A stretch of 64,000 nucleotides of DNA from Arcobacter nitrofigilis DSM 7299 (GTDB taxonomy: Bacteria; Campylobacterota; Campylobacteria; Campylobacterales; Arcobacteraceae): the NCBI RefSeq assembly GCF_000092245.1, contig NC_014166.1, forward strand, positions 1,550,001 to 1,614,000, given 5' to 3'. The first letter of the stretch is position 1. Every line of letters starts with the position of its first letter. The translations under genes and the position numbers were made by a program. Of the stretch, positions 34,767-42,176 are shown piece by piece. The notes below the pieces were generated by a model that searched no databases, was not told the DNA's origin, and saw only the letters and a program-made list of their open reading frames with translations.

Positions 34767-34861
34767 CAATATATCCAATAAAAAAATTTTATGAAGTCTA
34801 ACACAATGTCACTTTATCTTTTTTGTGTTATAGTACTAAAAAATTAATAGTGGCTTTAATA

Positions 34862-35554
34862 ATGAAAACAATAGGATTATTAGGTGGTATGAGTTGGGAA
34901 AGTACTGCTTTATATTATAAACAAATAAATGAAGAGATAAAAAATAAATTAGGCTCTTTGCACTCAGCAAAAATAGTTATTTATAGTGTTGATTTTGATG
35001 AAATTGAAAAATTACAACATAGGGCAGAGTGGGATAAAACAGCTGAGATTTTATCTGTTGCTGCTCAAAATATAGAAAAGGCAAGTGCTGATTTTCTATT
35101 GATTTGTACAAATACTATGCATAAAGTTGCACCTCAAATTCAAAAGAATATAAATATACCAATAGTTCATATTGCTGATGCAACTGCAAAGGTTTTGCAA
35201 AAAGATATTATAAAAAAAGTAGGATTATTAGGAACAGCTTTTACTATGAGAGAAGATTTTTATAAAAATAAAATCAGTGAAAACTTTGGCATAGAAGTTC
35301 TTGTCCCAAATGAAGAAGATATAAAAATTGTACATAAAATCATATATGAAGAGTTGTGTCTTGGTATTGTAAGAGAAGAATCAAAAAAAGAGTATTTAAA
35401 AATTATTGATAAATTAGTTAGTAATGGGGCAGAGGGAATAATACTTGGATGTACAGAAATATGTATGTTGATTACATCAAAAGATACTGACGTAAAACTT
35501 TATGATACTACTAAAATACATGCATTAGAAGCTGTAAATTTAGCTTTAAATTAA
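34862..35554 (+). CDS. aspartate/glutamate racemase family protein
   Basis: A PLP-independent amino-acid racemase of 230 residues. The opening IGLLGGMSWEST is the family signature. The two catalytic cysteines are in LICTNTMH (about residue 82) and ILGCTEICML (about 190). It probably interconverts L- and D-aspartate or a related amino acid in the cytoplasm. The ATG at 34862 starts exactly before the signature; a longer frame from 34823 has no support. The MOSC gene follows after 12 bases and may be co-transcribed. No peptidoglycan gene is near, so aspartate is the more likely substrate than glutamate. Confidence 0.87.
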   Translation: MKTIGLLGGMSWESTALYYKQINEEIKNKLGSLHSAKIVIYSVDFDEIEKLQHRAEWDKTAEILSVAAQNIEKASADFLLICTNTMHKVAPQIQKNINIPIVHIADATAKVLQKDIIKKVGLLGTAFTMREDFYKNKISENFGIEVLVPNEEDIKIVHKIIYEELCLGIVREESKKEYLKIIDKLVSNGAEGIILGCTEICMLITSKDTDVKLYDTTKIHALEAVNLALN

Positions 35555-35566
35555 ATAGGAGAAAAT

Positions 35567-36220
35567 ATGAATAAAATAATATCAAAAATCCTTTCTTTGA
35601 AAATAGGTAAAGGAAAAGAGTTAAAAAATAAAGAAAAAGTAATACAATCAGCCATAAATAAAACAACTGTAGAAGAGGCATATCTCACAAATATAGGCTT
35701 TAAAGGTGATGACCAAGTTCATAAAGAGTATCATGGTGGACCAAACAAAGCAGTACTTTTTTACTCTTCTTTGACATATGATAAAGTAAATGAAGTATTA
35801 AATATAAATTTAGACTATAAAGATATCTCACCTTTGGGTGAAAATTTACTTGTATCAGATATTACTGAAGATGATATTTGTGTGGGAGATATTTTAAAGC
35901 TAGGTGAAGCTGTTATTCAAGTAACACAACCAAGAGAACCTTGTAATGTATTAAATATAAATACAAAAACAAAAGAGATGTTAAAAACTGTAATTAAATA
36001 TGGATATACAGGTTGGTATGCAAAAGTTTTAGAAGAGGGGATTGTAAAACAAACTGATAGTGTAGAACTTGTTGAAAGAATATACCCAAATCTAACAATT
36101 AAAAAGTTAAACGAAGCAAAAGCAAATCCAAAAGAAAATCTTGATTTTATACAAGAAGCTGTATCTTGTGAAGTATTAGGAGCACCTTTTAAAAAGGCTT
36201 TAGAAAAACATTTAGGATAA
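35567..36220 (+). CDS. MOSC-domain protein (YiiM-like)
   Basis: A cytoplasmic 217-residue MOSC protein, a fold that binds the Mo cofactor through a cysteine. Visible parts are VEEAYLTNIGFKGDDQ and HKEYHGGPNKAVLFY, then DISPLGENLLVSDI, and the conserved QPREPCNVL with the probable cofactor-binding Cys. YiiM in E. coli reduces N-hydroxylated compounds such as 6-hydroxylaminopurine (known for the family). The AGGAG site is 6 bases from the ATG. It ends in a perfect palindrome shared with the opposite small gene. Confidence 0.85.
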   Translation: MNKIISKILSLKIGKGKELKNKEKVIQSAINKTTVEEAYLTNIGFKGDDQVHKEYHGGPNKAVLFYSSLTYDKVNEVLNINLDYKDISPLGENLLVSDITEDDICVGDILKLGEAVIQVTQPREPCNVLNINTKTKEMLKTVIKYGYTGWYAKVLEEGIVKQTDSVELVERIYPNLTIKKLNEAKANPKENLDFIQEAVSCEVLGAPFKKALEKHLG

Positions 36221-36242
36221 AATAGTTTTAAACTATTTTATC
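36216..36242. terminator. palindromic terminator between MOSC and the small minus-strand gene
   Basis: A perfect 13-bp inverted repeat (GATAAAATAGTTT, one T, AAACTATTTTATC) covers the ends of both convergent genes. AT-rich, hence of moderate strength. Confidence 0.6.
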
Positions 36243-36458
36243 TACTTCATAATCATAACAATCTTTTATATTGCTATATTGAAAATCTTTATATTTACTT
36301 GAAATAATCTCATAATTGAGTCTTGATAATTCTTCATTGAGACTAGTTTTTGAAAAGTCCATTGAAAGTAATTTGGGGAAATTCTCAATTATATTTCCAA
36401 TAGTTGTAATACTATCAAAACTATTTGGGTCAAAAGGGACTTTGCTTTTTTTACTCAT
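36228..36458 (-). CDS. small hypothetical protein downstream of DUF3095 gene
   Basis: I do not recognise this 76-residue protein. It starts with basic residues (MSKKSKVPF), has no membrane segment, and carries polar helices with SLNEELSRLNYEI. An AAGGAT site lies 6 bases before the ATG, which supports translation. It is the third gene on the minus strand after hxlR and the DUF3095 gene, 41 bases downstream of the latter, and could be part of the same redox-responsive transcript. Confidence 0.6.
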   Translation of the reverse strand: MSKKSKVPFDPNSFDSITTIGNIIENFPKLLSMDFSKTSLNEELSRLNYEIISSKYKDFQYSNIKDCYDYEVDKIV

Positions 36459-36499
36459 AAATATCCTTATTTGTAGTATATTTATTTAGTATGCATTTT

Positions 36500-37654
36500 T
36501 CATTCTTTTGATTTCAATCTAGCCTTTAATTCTTTTGCTGCTAGAGCATAACCACCGTTTGAACTATCTACAAAGTGAATATGTTTACCATGTCTTTCAA
36601 AAATAAGACAAGTCATAAGTGCAGAATCTGACTTATGTATTCCATATACTAAATTGCCATTTTGAAACTCTTGTTCTAAATACTCTTCAAGCTTTTTTGT
36701 TTGCATTTTATCAGTAGAAATTACCATTCTAAGCATATCATCAAACTTTTCTGTATCGGTTGTTCTTATAACTCTATTTTTATAATCACTCCATTGTCCC
36801 TTGGAATATTTCATAAGAAGAACTCCAAGTAGATTTTCAATAAGTAATTGTAGGATTAAAAAAAATCTAGAAAAAATATTTGAAGCAAAAACTGAAGCTT
36901 CTGCATTTAAAACCATAGGATTAAAAGAGATAACAAGTTGATTTATCTCTTTTATAGGATTTCTTTGTACATAAGAACCTGCTATTTCATCTATCTTATT
37001 TAAAGTATTTTGATAAATTTCATTTGATTTTTCAGGATTTGTACTTTTGATTAATAACGAACTTGTTTCATCTTTGGGACTTTTTATATCTTCCCAACGA
37101 CACTCTAATCCAACAAAATCAGCAGTATAGTTAAAAGTAAAGTTTTCCTCTATTTTAAAAGTTTTGTATTCATTTTTTAGCAAGTATTCTGCAAGTTCTA
37201 GACCATTTCCTCTAACTATTGCTTGTGTAAAATCTTTAGTAACCTTGAATTTTGTGACTTCTATAAATGAACCTCTTTTTTTAATCTCTTTTATACTAAT
37301 AATTCCTACTCTTAAGTCCAAGTCAAATGCTTCTTTTGCTTTTTGGGCAGTTTGTAGTAAAACAACTTTTGCTTTATCTACTAAAGTAGGGGGTATGATT
37401 AAACTTGCTCCATCTCCTCCAAATATATATGGAAACTCTAAACTCTTATCTATATTTAATATACCAATAATAGTAAGTGCAGCTACAAAATTTACTTTTT
37501 TGTACATACCTTCTTCTATAGATTTTGTAGAGTCAACAATATCAGAGACTAATACAAACCAATCATCTGGAACTTTATGATAATTATCATTATTCATAAT
37601 AAAAGAGAAATCTTTTATCTCTTTTATTTCCCTATAAAAAGTATTTGTGCTCAT
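36500..37654 (-). CDS. DUF3095 protein, class III cyclase-like
   Basis: A soluble 384-residue protein. Its N-terminal half resembles class III nucleotide cyclase/GGDEF-type folds: VLVSDIVDSTKSI (D38 and D41 as candidate metal ligands) and YIFGGDGASLIIP (GGDG at 79-82). The rest (LECRWEDIKSPKDE and onward) is the DUF3095-specific part. Nucleotide cyclase activity has been suggested for the family but I know of no proof. It starts 5 bases after the hxlR stop, so it shares the transcript of a thiol-based regulator, which suggests a signalling role during electrophile stress. Confidence 0.8.
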   Translation of the reverse strand: MSTNTFYREIKEIKDFSFIMNNDNYHKVPDDWFVLVSDIVDSTKSIEEGMYKKVNFVAALTIIGILNIDKSLEFPYIFGGDGASLIIPPTLVDKAKVVLLQTAQKAKEAFDLDLRVGIISIKEIKKRGSFIEVTKFKVTKDFTQAIVRGNGLELAEYLLKNEYKTFKIEENFTFNYTADFVGLECRWEDIKSPKDETSSLLIKSTNPEKSNEIYQNTLNKIDEIAGSYVQRNPIKEINQLVISFNPMVLNAEASVFASNIFSRFFLILQLLIENLLGVLLMKYSKGQWSDYKNRVIRTTDTEKFDDMLRMVISTDKMQTKKLEEYLEQEFQNGNLVYGIHKSDSALMTCLIFERHGKHIHFVDSSNGGYALAAKELKARLKSKE

Positions 37655-37659
37655 ATCAT

Positions 37660-38031
37660 CTATTTACAAAGACTTGTTTTACATTGATCATCACTGGTTA
37701 CTTTACCACACTCTTCAACATACGATATTCCCCACTTGTACATTTCTTCTAATACTGGTTTTAGTCTTTTACCACATTCTGTTAGGCTATATACTACTTT
37801 TGGAGGAACTTCTGCATATACTTCTCTATGTATAATTTTTTTTTCTTCCAATTCTTTTAATTTTATAGTTAATGTTTTTTGAGTTATTTCACATACAGTT
37901 TCATGTAAGTCTTTAAATCTCATGTCACCATCTAATAAATGCCAAATTATTCCTAATTTCCATCTGTCATTAAATATGTCAAGAGTTACTGAAACTGAAC
38001 ATTTATACTCTTTGTCATTTATATAATACAT
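37660..38031 (-). CDS. HxlR-family redox/electrophile-sensing repressor (YodB/QorR-like)
   Basis: A 123-residue dimeric winged-helix regulator. The helix-turn-helix spans about 38-80 (MRFKDLHETVCEITQKTL, then LKELEEKKIIHREVY), with the HxlR ending PPKVVYSLTECGKRL. C11, in YKCSVSVTLD, sits where YodB, HypR and QorR have their sensing cysteine (known for those proteins); further cysteines lie near 47 and in the C-terminal tail. It is divergent from a large detoxification operon. The intergenic region contains a YodB-box-like site overlapping both promoters, so autorepression and repression of the operon are inferred. AAGGAT precedes the ATG. Confidence 0.88.
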   Translation of the reverse strand: MYYINDKEYKCSVSVTLDIFNDRWKLGIIWHLLDGDMRFKDLHETVCEITQKTLTIKLKELEEKKIIHREVYAEVPPKVVYSLTECGKRLKPVLEEMYKWGISYVEECGKVTSDDQCKTSLCK

Positions 38032-38053
38032 CTTAAATCCTTTTCATAATTTA

Positions 38054-38059
38054 ATTATA
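38054..38059 (-). promoter_or_regulatory. -10 box of the hxlR promoter
   Basis: TATAAT on the minus strand, 22 bases before the hxlR ATG. The position of its -35 region falls in the left arm of the operator at 38075-38110. Confidence 0.5.
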
Positions 38060-38074
38060 ACATAAAGTTTATAA

Positions 38075-38110
38075 ATTACTATTACTTTACTTTAGGTAAG
38101 TAAGAGTAAT
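38075..38110. promoter_or_regulatory. HxlR operator with YodB-box-like core
   Basis: Arms at 38075-38087 (ATTACTATTACTT) and 38098-38110 (AAGTAAGAGTAAT) match as an inverted repeat with one mismatch around 10 bases. Inside, 38088-38102 reads TACTTTAGGTAAGTA, which fits TACT-N7-AGTA and differs at three positions from the Bacillus subtilis YodB box TACTATTTGTAAGTA (recalled from the literature). The element lies between the two divergent -10 boxes and covers both -35 regions. Confidence 0.65.
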
Positions 38111-38126
38111 TTAAGTTTACTGGGTA

Positions 38127-38132
38127 TATAAT
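38127..38132 (+). promoter_or_regulatory. -10 box of the detoxification operon
   Basis: TATAAT preceded by TGGGTA, 22 bases before the ATG at 38155. The operator ends 16 bases upstream, where a bound repressor would block polymerase. Confidence 0.6.
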
Positions 38133-38154
38133 TCTCATAATTAAAAGGAGATTT

Positions 38155-39135
38155 ATGAATATTCATAAAGTTTCTACATTTTCTAATGAAAACAGTGGAG
38201 AAAATTTAATTAATGATTTAACTACTATTGAAATAGGAAAAGAAGAGAATAACTCAAAATATTATATTGCTTTATTTGTAGCAATGGTTTCATGGGGAAT
38301 AGCTTGGACAGCAAGTAAATCTGCAACAATACATTCAAATCCAGAAATTGCTGCTTTTTGGAGATATGCAATATCTTTAGTAAGTATTATTCCTATCATG
38401 TTGTATATGAAAATATCTCTAAAAACAGATAAAGTAGGTATATTTTATATGATTATAGCAGGTCTTCTAAGTGCAGGATTTAATTATTCAACTTTTTTAG
38501 GATTATCCCATGGTCAAGCTGGATATGGTGGTACAATAATGACATCTTTAACTCCAATTTTTACTTATTTTTTATCAATATTATTTTTAAAAACAAAAAT
38601 AAGTCTTAATCAAGCAATAGCACTTAGTTTGGGTATATTTGCAACAATAATATTATTAAAAATTCCAAGTGTAGGAATAGGATTTTTGAATTATAACACA
38701 GGTTTTTTTGTTTTAAGTGCTTTTTGTTGGGCCTTAATGACTATATTATCTAAAAAAAGTTCAAGTAGAACTGATCCTTTATTTTATACTTTGGTTATTT
38801 TTTTTATTACAACAATAGTAAACTATTTTATAGCTTTACCTTATCATCCTTTTAACATCTTCAGTTATGATGAAACATTTTGGTGGAGTATTGCTTATGT
38901 TGGTTTATTTTCGGGCACTTTTAGTACAACACTATTTTTTATTGCCATTGGTAAAATAGGTGCAGATAAAACTGCTGCTTTTATGTTTATTATTCCTGCT
39001 GTTGCAATGATTGCCAGTAATATTGTTTATCATGAAAAAATTCTATTTTCTACAGTATTAGGATGTATTTTATCTTTAGTTGCAGTTGTACTTTATAATA
39101 GAAAAGAAAAAATTAAATTAGGAGTTAAAAAATGA
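38155..39135 (+). CDS. EamA-family exporter, first gene of the detoxification operon
   Basis: A 326-residue DMT-superfamily protein with ten membrane helices in two EamA repeats (VAMVSWGIAWTASKS; later CWALMTILSKKSS). About 34 polar residues precede the first helix, an extension that its paralogue at 43205 lacks. Conserved family parts are FWRYAISLVSIIP and GGTIMTSLTPIFTYFLS. It probably exports a small organic compound. AAGGAG lies 6 bases from the ATG, and the next gene overlaps the stop by four bases. Confidence 0.85.
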   Translation: MNIHKVSTFSNENSGENLINDLTTIEIGKEENNSKYYIALFVAMVSWGIAWTASKSATIHSNPEIAAFWRYAISLVSIIPIMLYMKISLKTDKVGIFYMIIAGLLSAGFNYSTFLGLSHGQAGYGGTIMTSLTPIFTYFLSILFLKTKISLNQAIALSLGIFATIILLKIPSVGIGFLNYNTGFFVLSAFCWALMTILSKKSSSRTDPLFYTLVIFFITTIVNYFIALPYHPFNIFSYDETFWWSIAYVGLFSGTFSTTLFFIAIGKIGADKTAAFMFIIPAVAMIASNIVYHEKILFSTVLGCILSLVAVVLYNRKEKIKLGVKK

Positions 39136-39713
39136 AAAAAGTATTAATATTAAATGGACATCAATTTTATAAAAATGTGGCAGAAGGAAATCTAACAAAC
39201 AGTTTTATAAATAAAGCAAATGAATTTTTTACTAAAAATGGTTTTGAAGTAAAACAAACACATATTGAAAAAGGTTATGAAAAAGAAGAAGAGATAGAAA
39301 AGTTTGAATGGGCTGATTATATTTTATTTCAATATCCAGTTTATTGGATGGGGCTTCCTTGGATAGCAAAAAAATATATAGATGAGACATTTACACAAGG
39401 ACGACACTTTGCAAGTGATGGAAGAAGTAGAGATGATGCTTCTAAGTTATATGGAAGTGGAGGATTACTAACAGGTAAAAAATATATGTTATCTTTAACT
39501 TATAATTGTCCTGAGTCTGCTTTTAATAATAAAAATAGCCTATTTGATGGAATGTCTTTAGACCAAGCTCATATTGCAGTTCATAAAACTTTTCAATTTT
39601 GTGGACTAGATGCCCTTGAAACATATGCAGTACATGACATTTTCAAAGGTGATTTAAACTTAGATGCAGAATTAGAAAAATTTGAAAAAATTTTAACTAA
39701 AAACTTTTTATAA
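39132..39713 (+). CDS. MdaB-like NAD(P)H:quinone reductase (flavodoxin fold)
   Basis: A 193-residue soluble FAD/FMN enzyme. The opening VLILNGHQFY is the flavin-phosphate loop, and FQYPVYWMGLPWIAKKYIDE (here about 66-85) is the core signature of MdaB/NQO-like proteins. LTYNCPESAF and FQFCGLDALE complete the pattern. MdaB reduces quinones by two electrons and protects Helicobacter from oxidative stress (known). The ATG overlaps the EamA stop, so translation is coupled. Its operon partners, all redox or detoxification enzymes, support this function. Confidence 0.85.
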   Translation: MKKVLILNGHQFYKNVAEGNLTNSFINKANEFFTKNGFEVKQTHIEKGYEKEEEIEKFEWADYILFQYPVYWMGLPWIAKKYIDETFTQGRHFASDGRSRDDASKLYGSGGLLTGKKYMLSLTYNCPESAFNNKNSLFDGMSLDQAHIAVHKTFQFCGLDALETYAVHDIFKGDLNLDAELEKFEKILTKNFL

Positions 39714-39728
39714 AATATTGGAGTAGTT

Positions 39729-40478
39729 ATGAATGAAATTATAAAACAATTAGGTAGTAGAAAATCAATAAGACAATTTACAGGTGAAATTGTAAGCCAA
39801 GAAGATCTTGAACTTATTATAAAAACAGCACAAAGATGTCCAACTTCTATAAATGGGCAACAAATATCTTTAGTATATACAAGAGATAAAGATAAAATAA
39901 AACAAATAGCAGAATTTTGTGGTGGACAACAACAAGTGGCAACAGCTGATGTATTTATTTTTGTATGTGTTGACTTTAATAGAACTATTTTTGCAGTTGA
40001 GCAAACTGGAGAAGAACATCAAATTGATAAATCAGCTGAGGGTGTACTTGTAGGTGCTGTTGATGCTGGAATTATGTTAAATGCAATACAAATAAGTGCA
40101 GAATCATTAGGATACGGTACAACTGCAATTGGTGCTGTAAGAAATGAACCAGCTGCTATAATTGAGTTATTAGGACTTCCACCAAAAACATTTCCAATCG
40201 TAGGAACTACTATTGGAGTACCTACAAAAGAAGCCAAAAATGCTCCTTTGAAACCTAGAATTCCAATTGAAAGTTTTGCTTTTGAAGATAAATATGATGA
40301 TAAAAAAGTAAAAGACGGTGTTTTATTATATGAAAAACAGATGAAAAAATTCAGAGTTGATAATAATATGAACTATTTACAATCATATTGTGAGCAAACT
40401 GCAGGTTATTATAAAAATATCTATTTTAGAAAAATTGAAGAAAACTATACAAAACAAGGTTTTGTATTTAAAGATTAA
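39729..40478 (+). CDS. NfsA/Frp-like FMN nitroreductase
   Basis: A 249-residue oxygen-insensitive nitroreductase-type protein. The FMN-binding opening is GSRKSIRQFTGE, followed by RCPTSINGQQ; GTTAIGAVRNEP and PIVGTTIGVPT are the second family block. The long C-terminal tail fits NfsA/FRP rather than NfsB. Such enzymes use NAD(P)H to reduce nitro compounds, quinones or flavins. Located 15 bases after the MdaB-like gene, in the same operon, behind a GGAG site. Confidence 0.82.
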   Translation: MNEIIKQLGSRKSIRQFTGEIVSQEDLELIIKTAQRCPTSINGQQISLVYTRDKDKIKQIAEFCGGQQQVATADVFIFVCVDFNRTIFAVEQTGEEHQIDKSAEGVLVGAVDAGIMLNAIQISAESLGYGTTAIGAVRNEPAAIIELLGLPPKTFPIVGTTIGVPTKEAKNAPLKPRIPIESFAFEDKYDDKKVKDGVLLYEKQMKKFRVDNNMNYLQSYCEQTAGYYKNIYFRKIEENYTKQGFVFKD

Positions 40479-40490
40479 AAAGGAAATATA

Positions 40491-41510
40491 ATGGAAGCAA
40501 ATACAATGAAGGCAATTAGACAACATGAATTTGGTGGGCCTGAAGTATTACATTATGAAGATGCACCTATCCCTGAACTTAAATCAGGTGAAGTTCTTGT
40601 TCATGTTCATGCAGTTGGTATCAACCCACCTGATTTGTATTTACGGGATGGATATAAGATGCTTCCGCCTGAATGGCAACCAAAAGTGTCTTTCCCTATT
40701 ATTCTTGGGACGGATATTTCAGGCGTTGTTAAAGCGGTTGCTGATGATGTGAGAAACTTTACAGTTGGTGATGAAGTTTATGCTATGGTTCGTTTTCCTG
40801 AAGGACTTGCTGGTGATAGTAGAGCCTATGCAGAATATGTTAACGTTCCCGCATCAGAACTTGCAATCAAACCAAATAATATCAGTCATGTGCATGCTGC
40901 TGGTGCTCCTATGTCACTACTAACAGCATGGCAGTTCATGATTGAACTTGGACATAATCATCCTAATCCACTTCAAGCAAATAAGCATGAACCTGTTCAA
41001 TTAGAGGGGAAAACAGTTCTTATAAATGGTGCAGCCGGTGGTGTAGGACATTTTGCAGTACAATTAGCTAAATGGAAAGGTGCACGAGTAATTGCAGTAG
41101 CATCTGGTAAGCATGAGGCATTATTATATGATCTTGGTGCGGATGAATTTATTGATTATACAAAAACAACTCCAGAAGATGTTATCCGTGATATTGATCT
41201 TGTTATTGACACCATTGGTGGAGAAAAAACTGGTCGTTTCTTACGTACACTTAAACAAGGTGGTTCTTTATTCCCAATCTTTCCTTTAGGCTTCTCAGGT
41301 ACAGAAGAAGCAGAGAAATTAGGTGTTAAAATCTCATCAGTTCAAGTACGATCAAGTGGAATACAGCTCACAAAATTAAGAGACTTACTTGATGATGGAA
41401 CGATTCGTGTTGTGATTGATAGTACTTACCCTCTTTTTGATGCTAAGAAGGCACATGAACGAGTAACTCTTGGACATATTCAAGGTAAGATTGTTCTTAC
41501 TGTCTCATGA
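40491..41510 (+). CDS. quinone oxidoreductase-like NADP-dependent MDR enzyme, probably acquired
   Basis: A 339-residue zinc-free medium-chain reductase. GVNPPD-type loop GINPPDLYLRDG, TDISGVV, and the nucleotide motif NGAAGGVGHFAVQLAKW are clear; DLVIDTIGGE follows. Family members reduce quinones or enones with NADPH. Base composition differs from every neighbour: two 60-base samples give about 40-42 % GC, and most Arg codons are CGN whereas adjacent genes use AGA almost only. That suggests recent transfer, perhaps from a Firmicute. AAGGAAA precedes the ATG, and the gene has been fitted into the operon with short gaps. Confidence 0.88.
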   Translation: MEANTMKAIRQHEFGGPEVLHYEDAPIPELKSGEVLVHVHAVGINPPDLYLRDGYKMLPPEWQPKVSFPIILGTDISGVVKAVADDVRNFTVGDEVYAMVRFPEGLAGDSRAYAEYVNVPASELAIKPNNISHVHAAGAPMSLLTAWQFMIELGHNHPNPLQANKHEPVQLEGKTVLINGAAGGVGHFAVQLAKWKGARVIAVASGKHEALLYDLGADEFIDYTKTTPEDVIRDIDLVIDTIGGEKTGRFLRTLKQGGSLFPIFPLGFSGTEEAEKLGVKISSVQVRSSGIQLTKLRDLLDDGTIRVVIDSTYPLFDAKKAHERVTLGHIQGKIVLTVS

Positions 41511-41557
41511 TATAACAAAAAATATACAAAGTTTAAAAACTGAAAAAAGGAAATATT

Positions 41558-41854
41558 ATGAAAAATATAGTAATTGTAGCTAATGTTAAAGTAAAAGATG
41601 AATTTAAAGATGAAGTTTACAATGAACTTTTAAAATTACACAAAGCAACTCATAAACATGATGAGGGGTGTATTCAATATGACTTACACAAAAACTTAGA
41701 AGATGAAAATAGTTTTACTTTTGTAGAAACTTGGCAAAATGCAAAACTATTGGATGAGCATATGAAAAAAGAACATTTTTTAAAATTTGCCCAGTTTGTA
41801 GATGGTAAATTAGAAAGTATGGATATACAAAAATTAGAAAAAGTAGAAGCTTAA
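41558..41854 (+). CDS. YgiN-like antibiotic biosynthesis monooxygenase-fold protein 1
   Basis: A 98-residue ABM-domain protein, a dimeric ferredoxin-like fold. The phase IVIVANVKVKDEFKDEVYNE, with HDEGCIQYDLHKN and FTFVETWQNAKLLDEHMKKEHF, is characteristic of YgiN, a quinol monooxygenase linked to MdaB in E. coli. Here an MdaB-like enzyme is in the same operon. GGAAA precedes the ATG. The following gene encodes a second, more divergent copy starting two bases after the stop. Confidence 0.85.
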   Translation: MKNIVIVANVKVKDEFKDEVYNELLKLHKATHKHDEGCIQYDLHKNLEDENSFTFVETWQNAKLLDEHMKKEHFLKFAQFVDGKLESMDIQKLEKVEA

Positions 41855-41855
41855 T

Positions 41856-42158
41856 ATGATTATTGTAATTGTAAAAGCAAAAATAAAAAATAATAAACAT
41901 GAAGAGTTAAGAAAAATAGCAAATATTTTGCAGTATGAATATGCAGTAAATGAAAATGGCTGTGAACAATATGAGTCATTTATTGATGGTGATACTTTTA
42001 TTACCATTGAAAGATGGAGTTCTCAAGAATCACTTGATTTACACCTTGAAGCCGAGCATCTAAAAGTGTATGTACCTAAGTTAAGAGAGTGTGTTGTTGA
42101 TGAAACATTTGATGTGCAATTTATAAAAAGTGATGATGTTTCTTTCGTAAAAATATAA
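41856..42158 (+). CDS. YgiN-like antibiotic biosynthesis monooxygenase-fold protein 2
   Basis: A 100-residue ABM-domain protein. ENGCEQYESFIDGDTFITIE and RWSSQESLDLHLEAEH match the fold's second half and correspond to the same blocks in the preceding paralogue. Identity between the two is low, so they may form a heterodimer or act on different quinols. It is translated right after the first copy (TAATATG junction). Confidence 0.8.
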   Translation: MIIVIVKAKIKNNKHEELRKIANILQYEYAVNENGCEQYESFIDGDTFITIERWSSQESLDLHLEAEHLKVYVPKLRECVVDETFDVQFIKSDDVSFVKI

Positions 42159-42176
42159 AATATTTAAAGGAAATTT

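Noticed and set aside
37164-37580. A 138-codon plus-strand frame opposite the DUF3095 gene
   Set aside because: It is antisense to a well-supported gene and its Ser/Phe/Leu-rich composition is what the reverse strand of AT-rich coding DNA gives.
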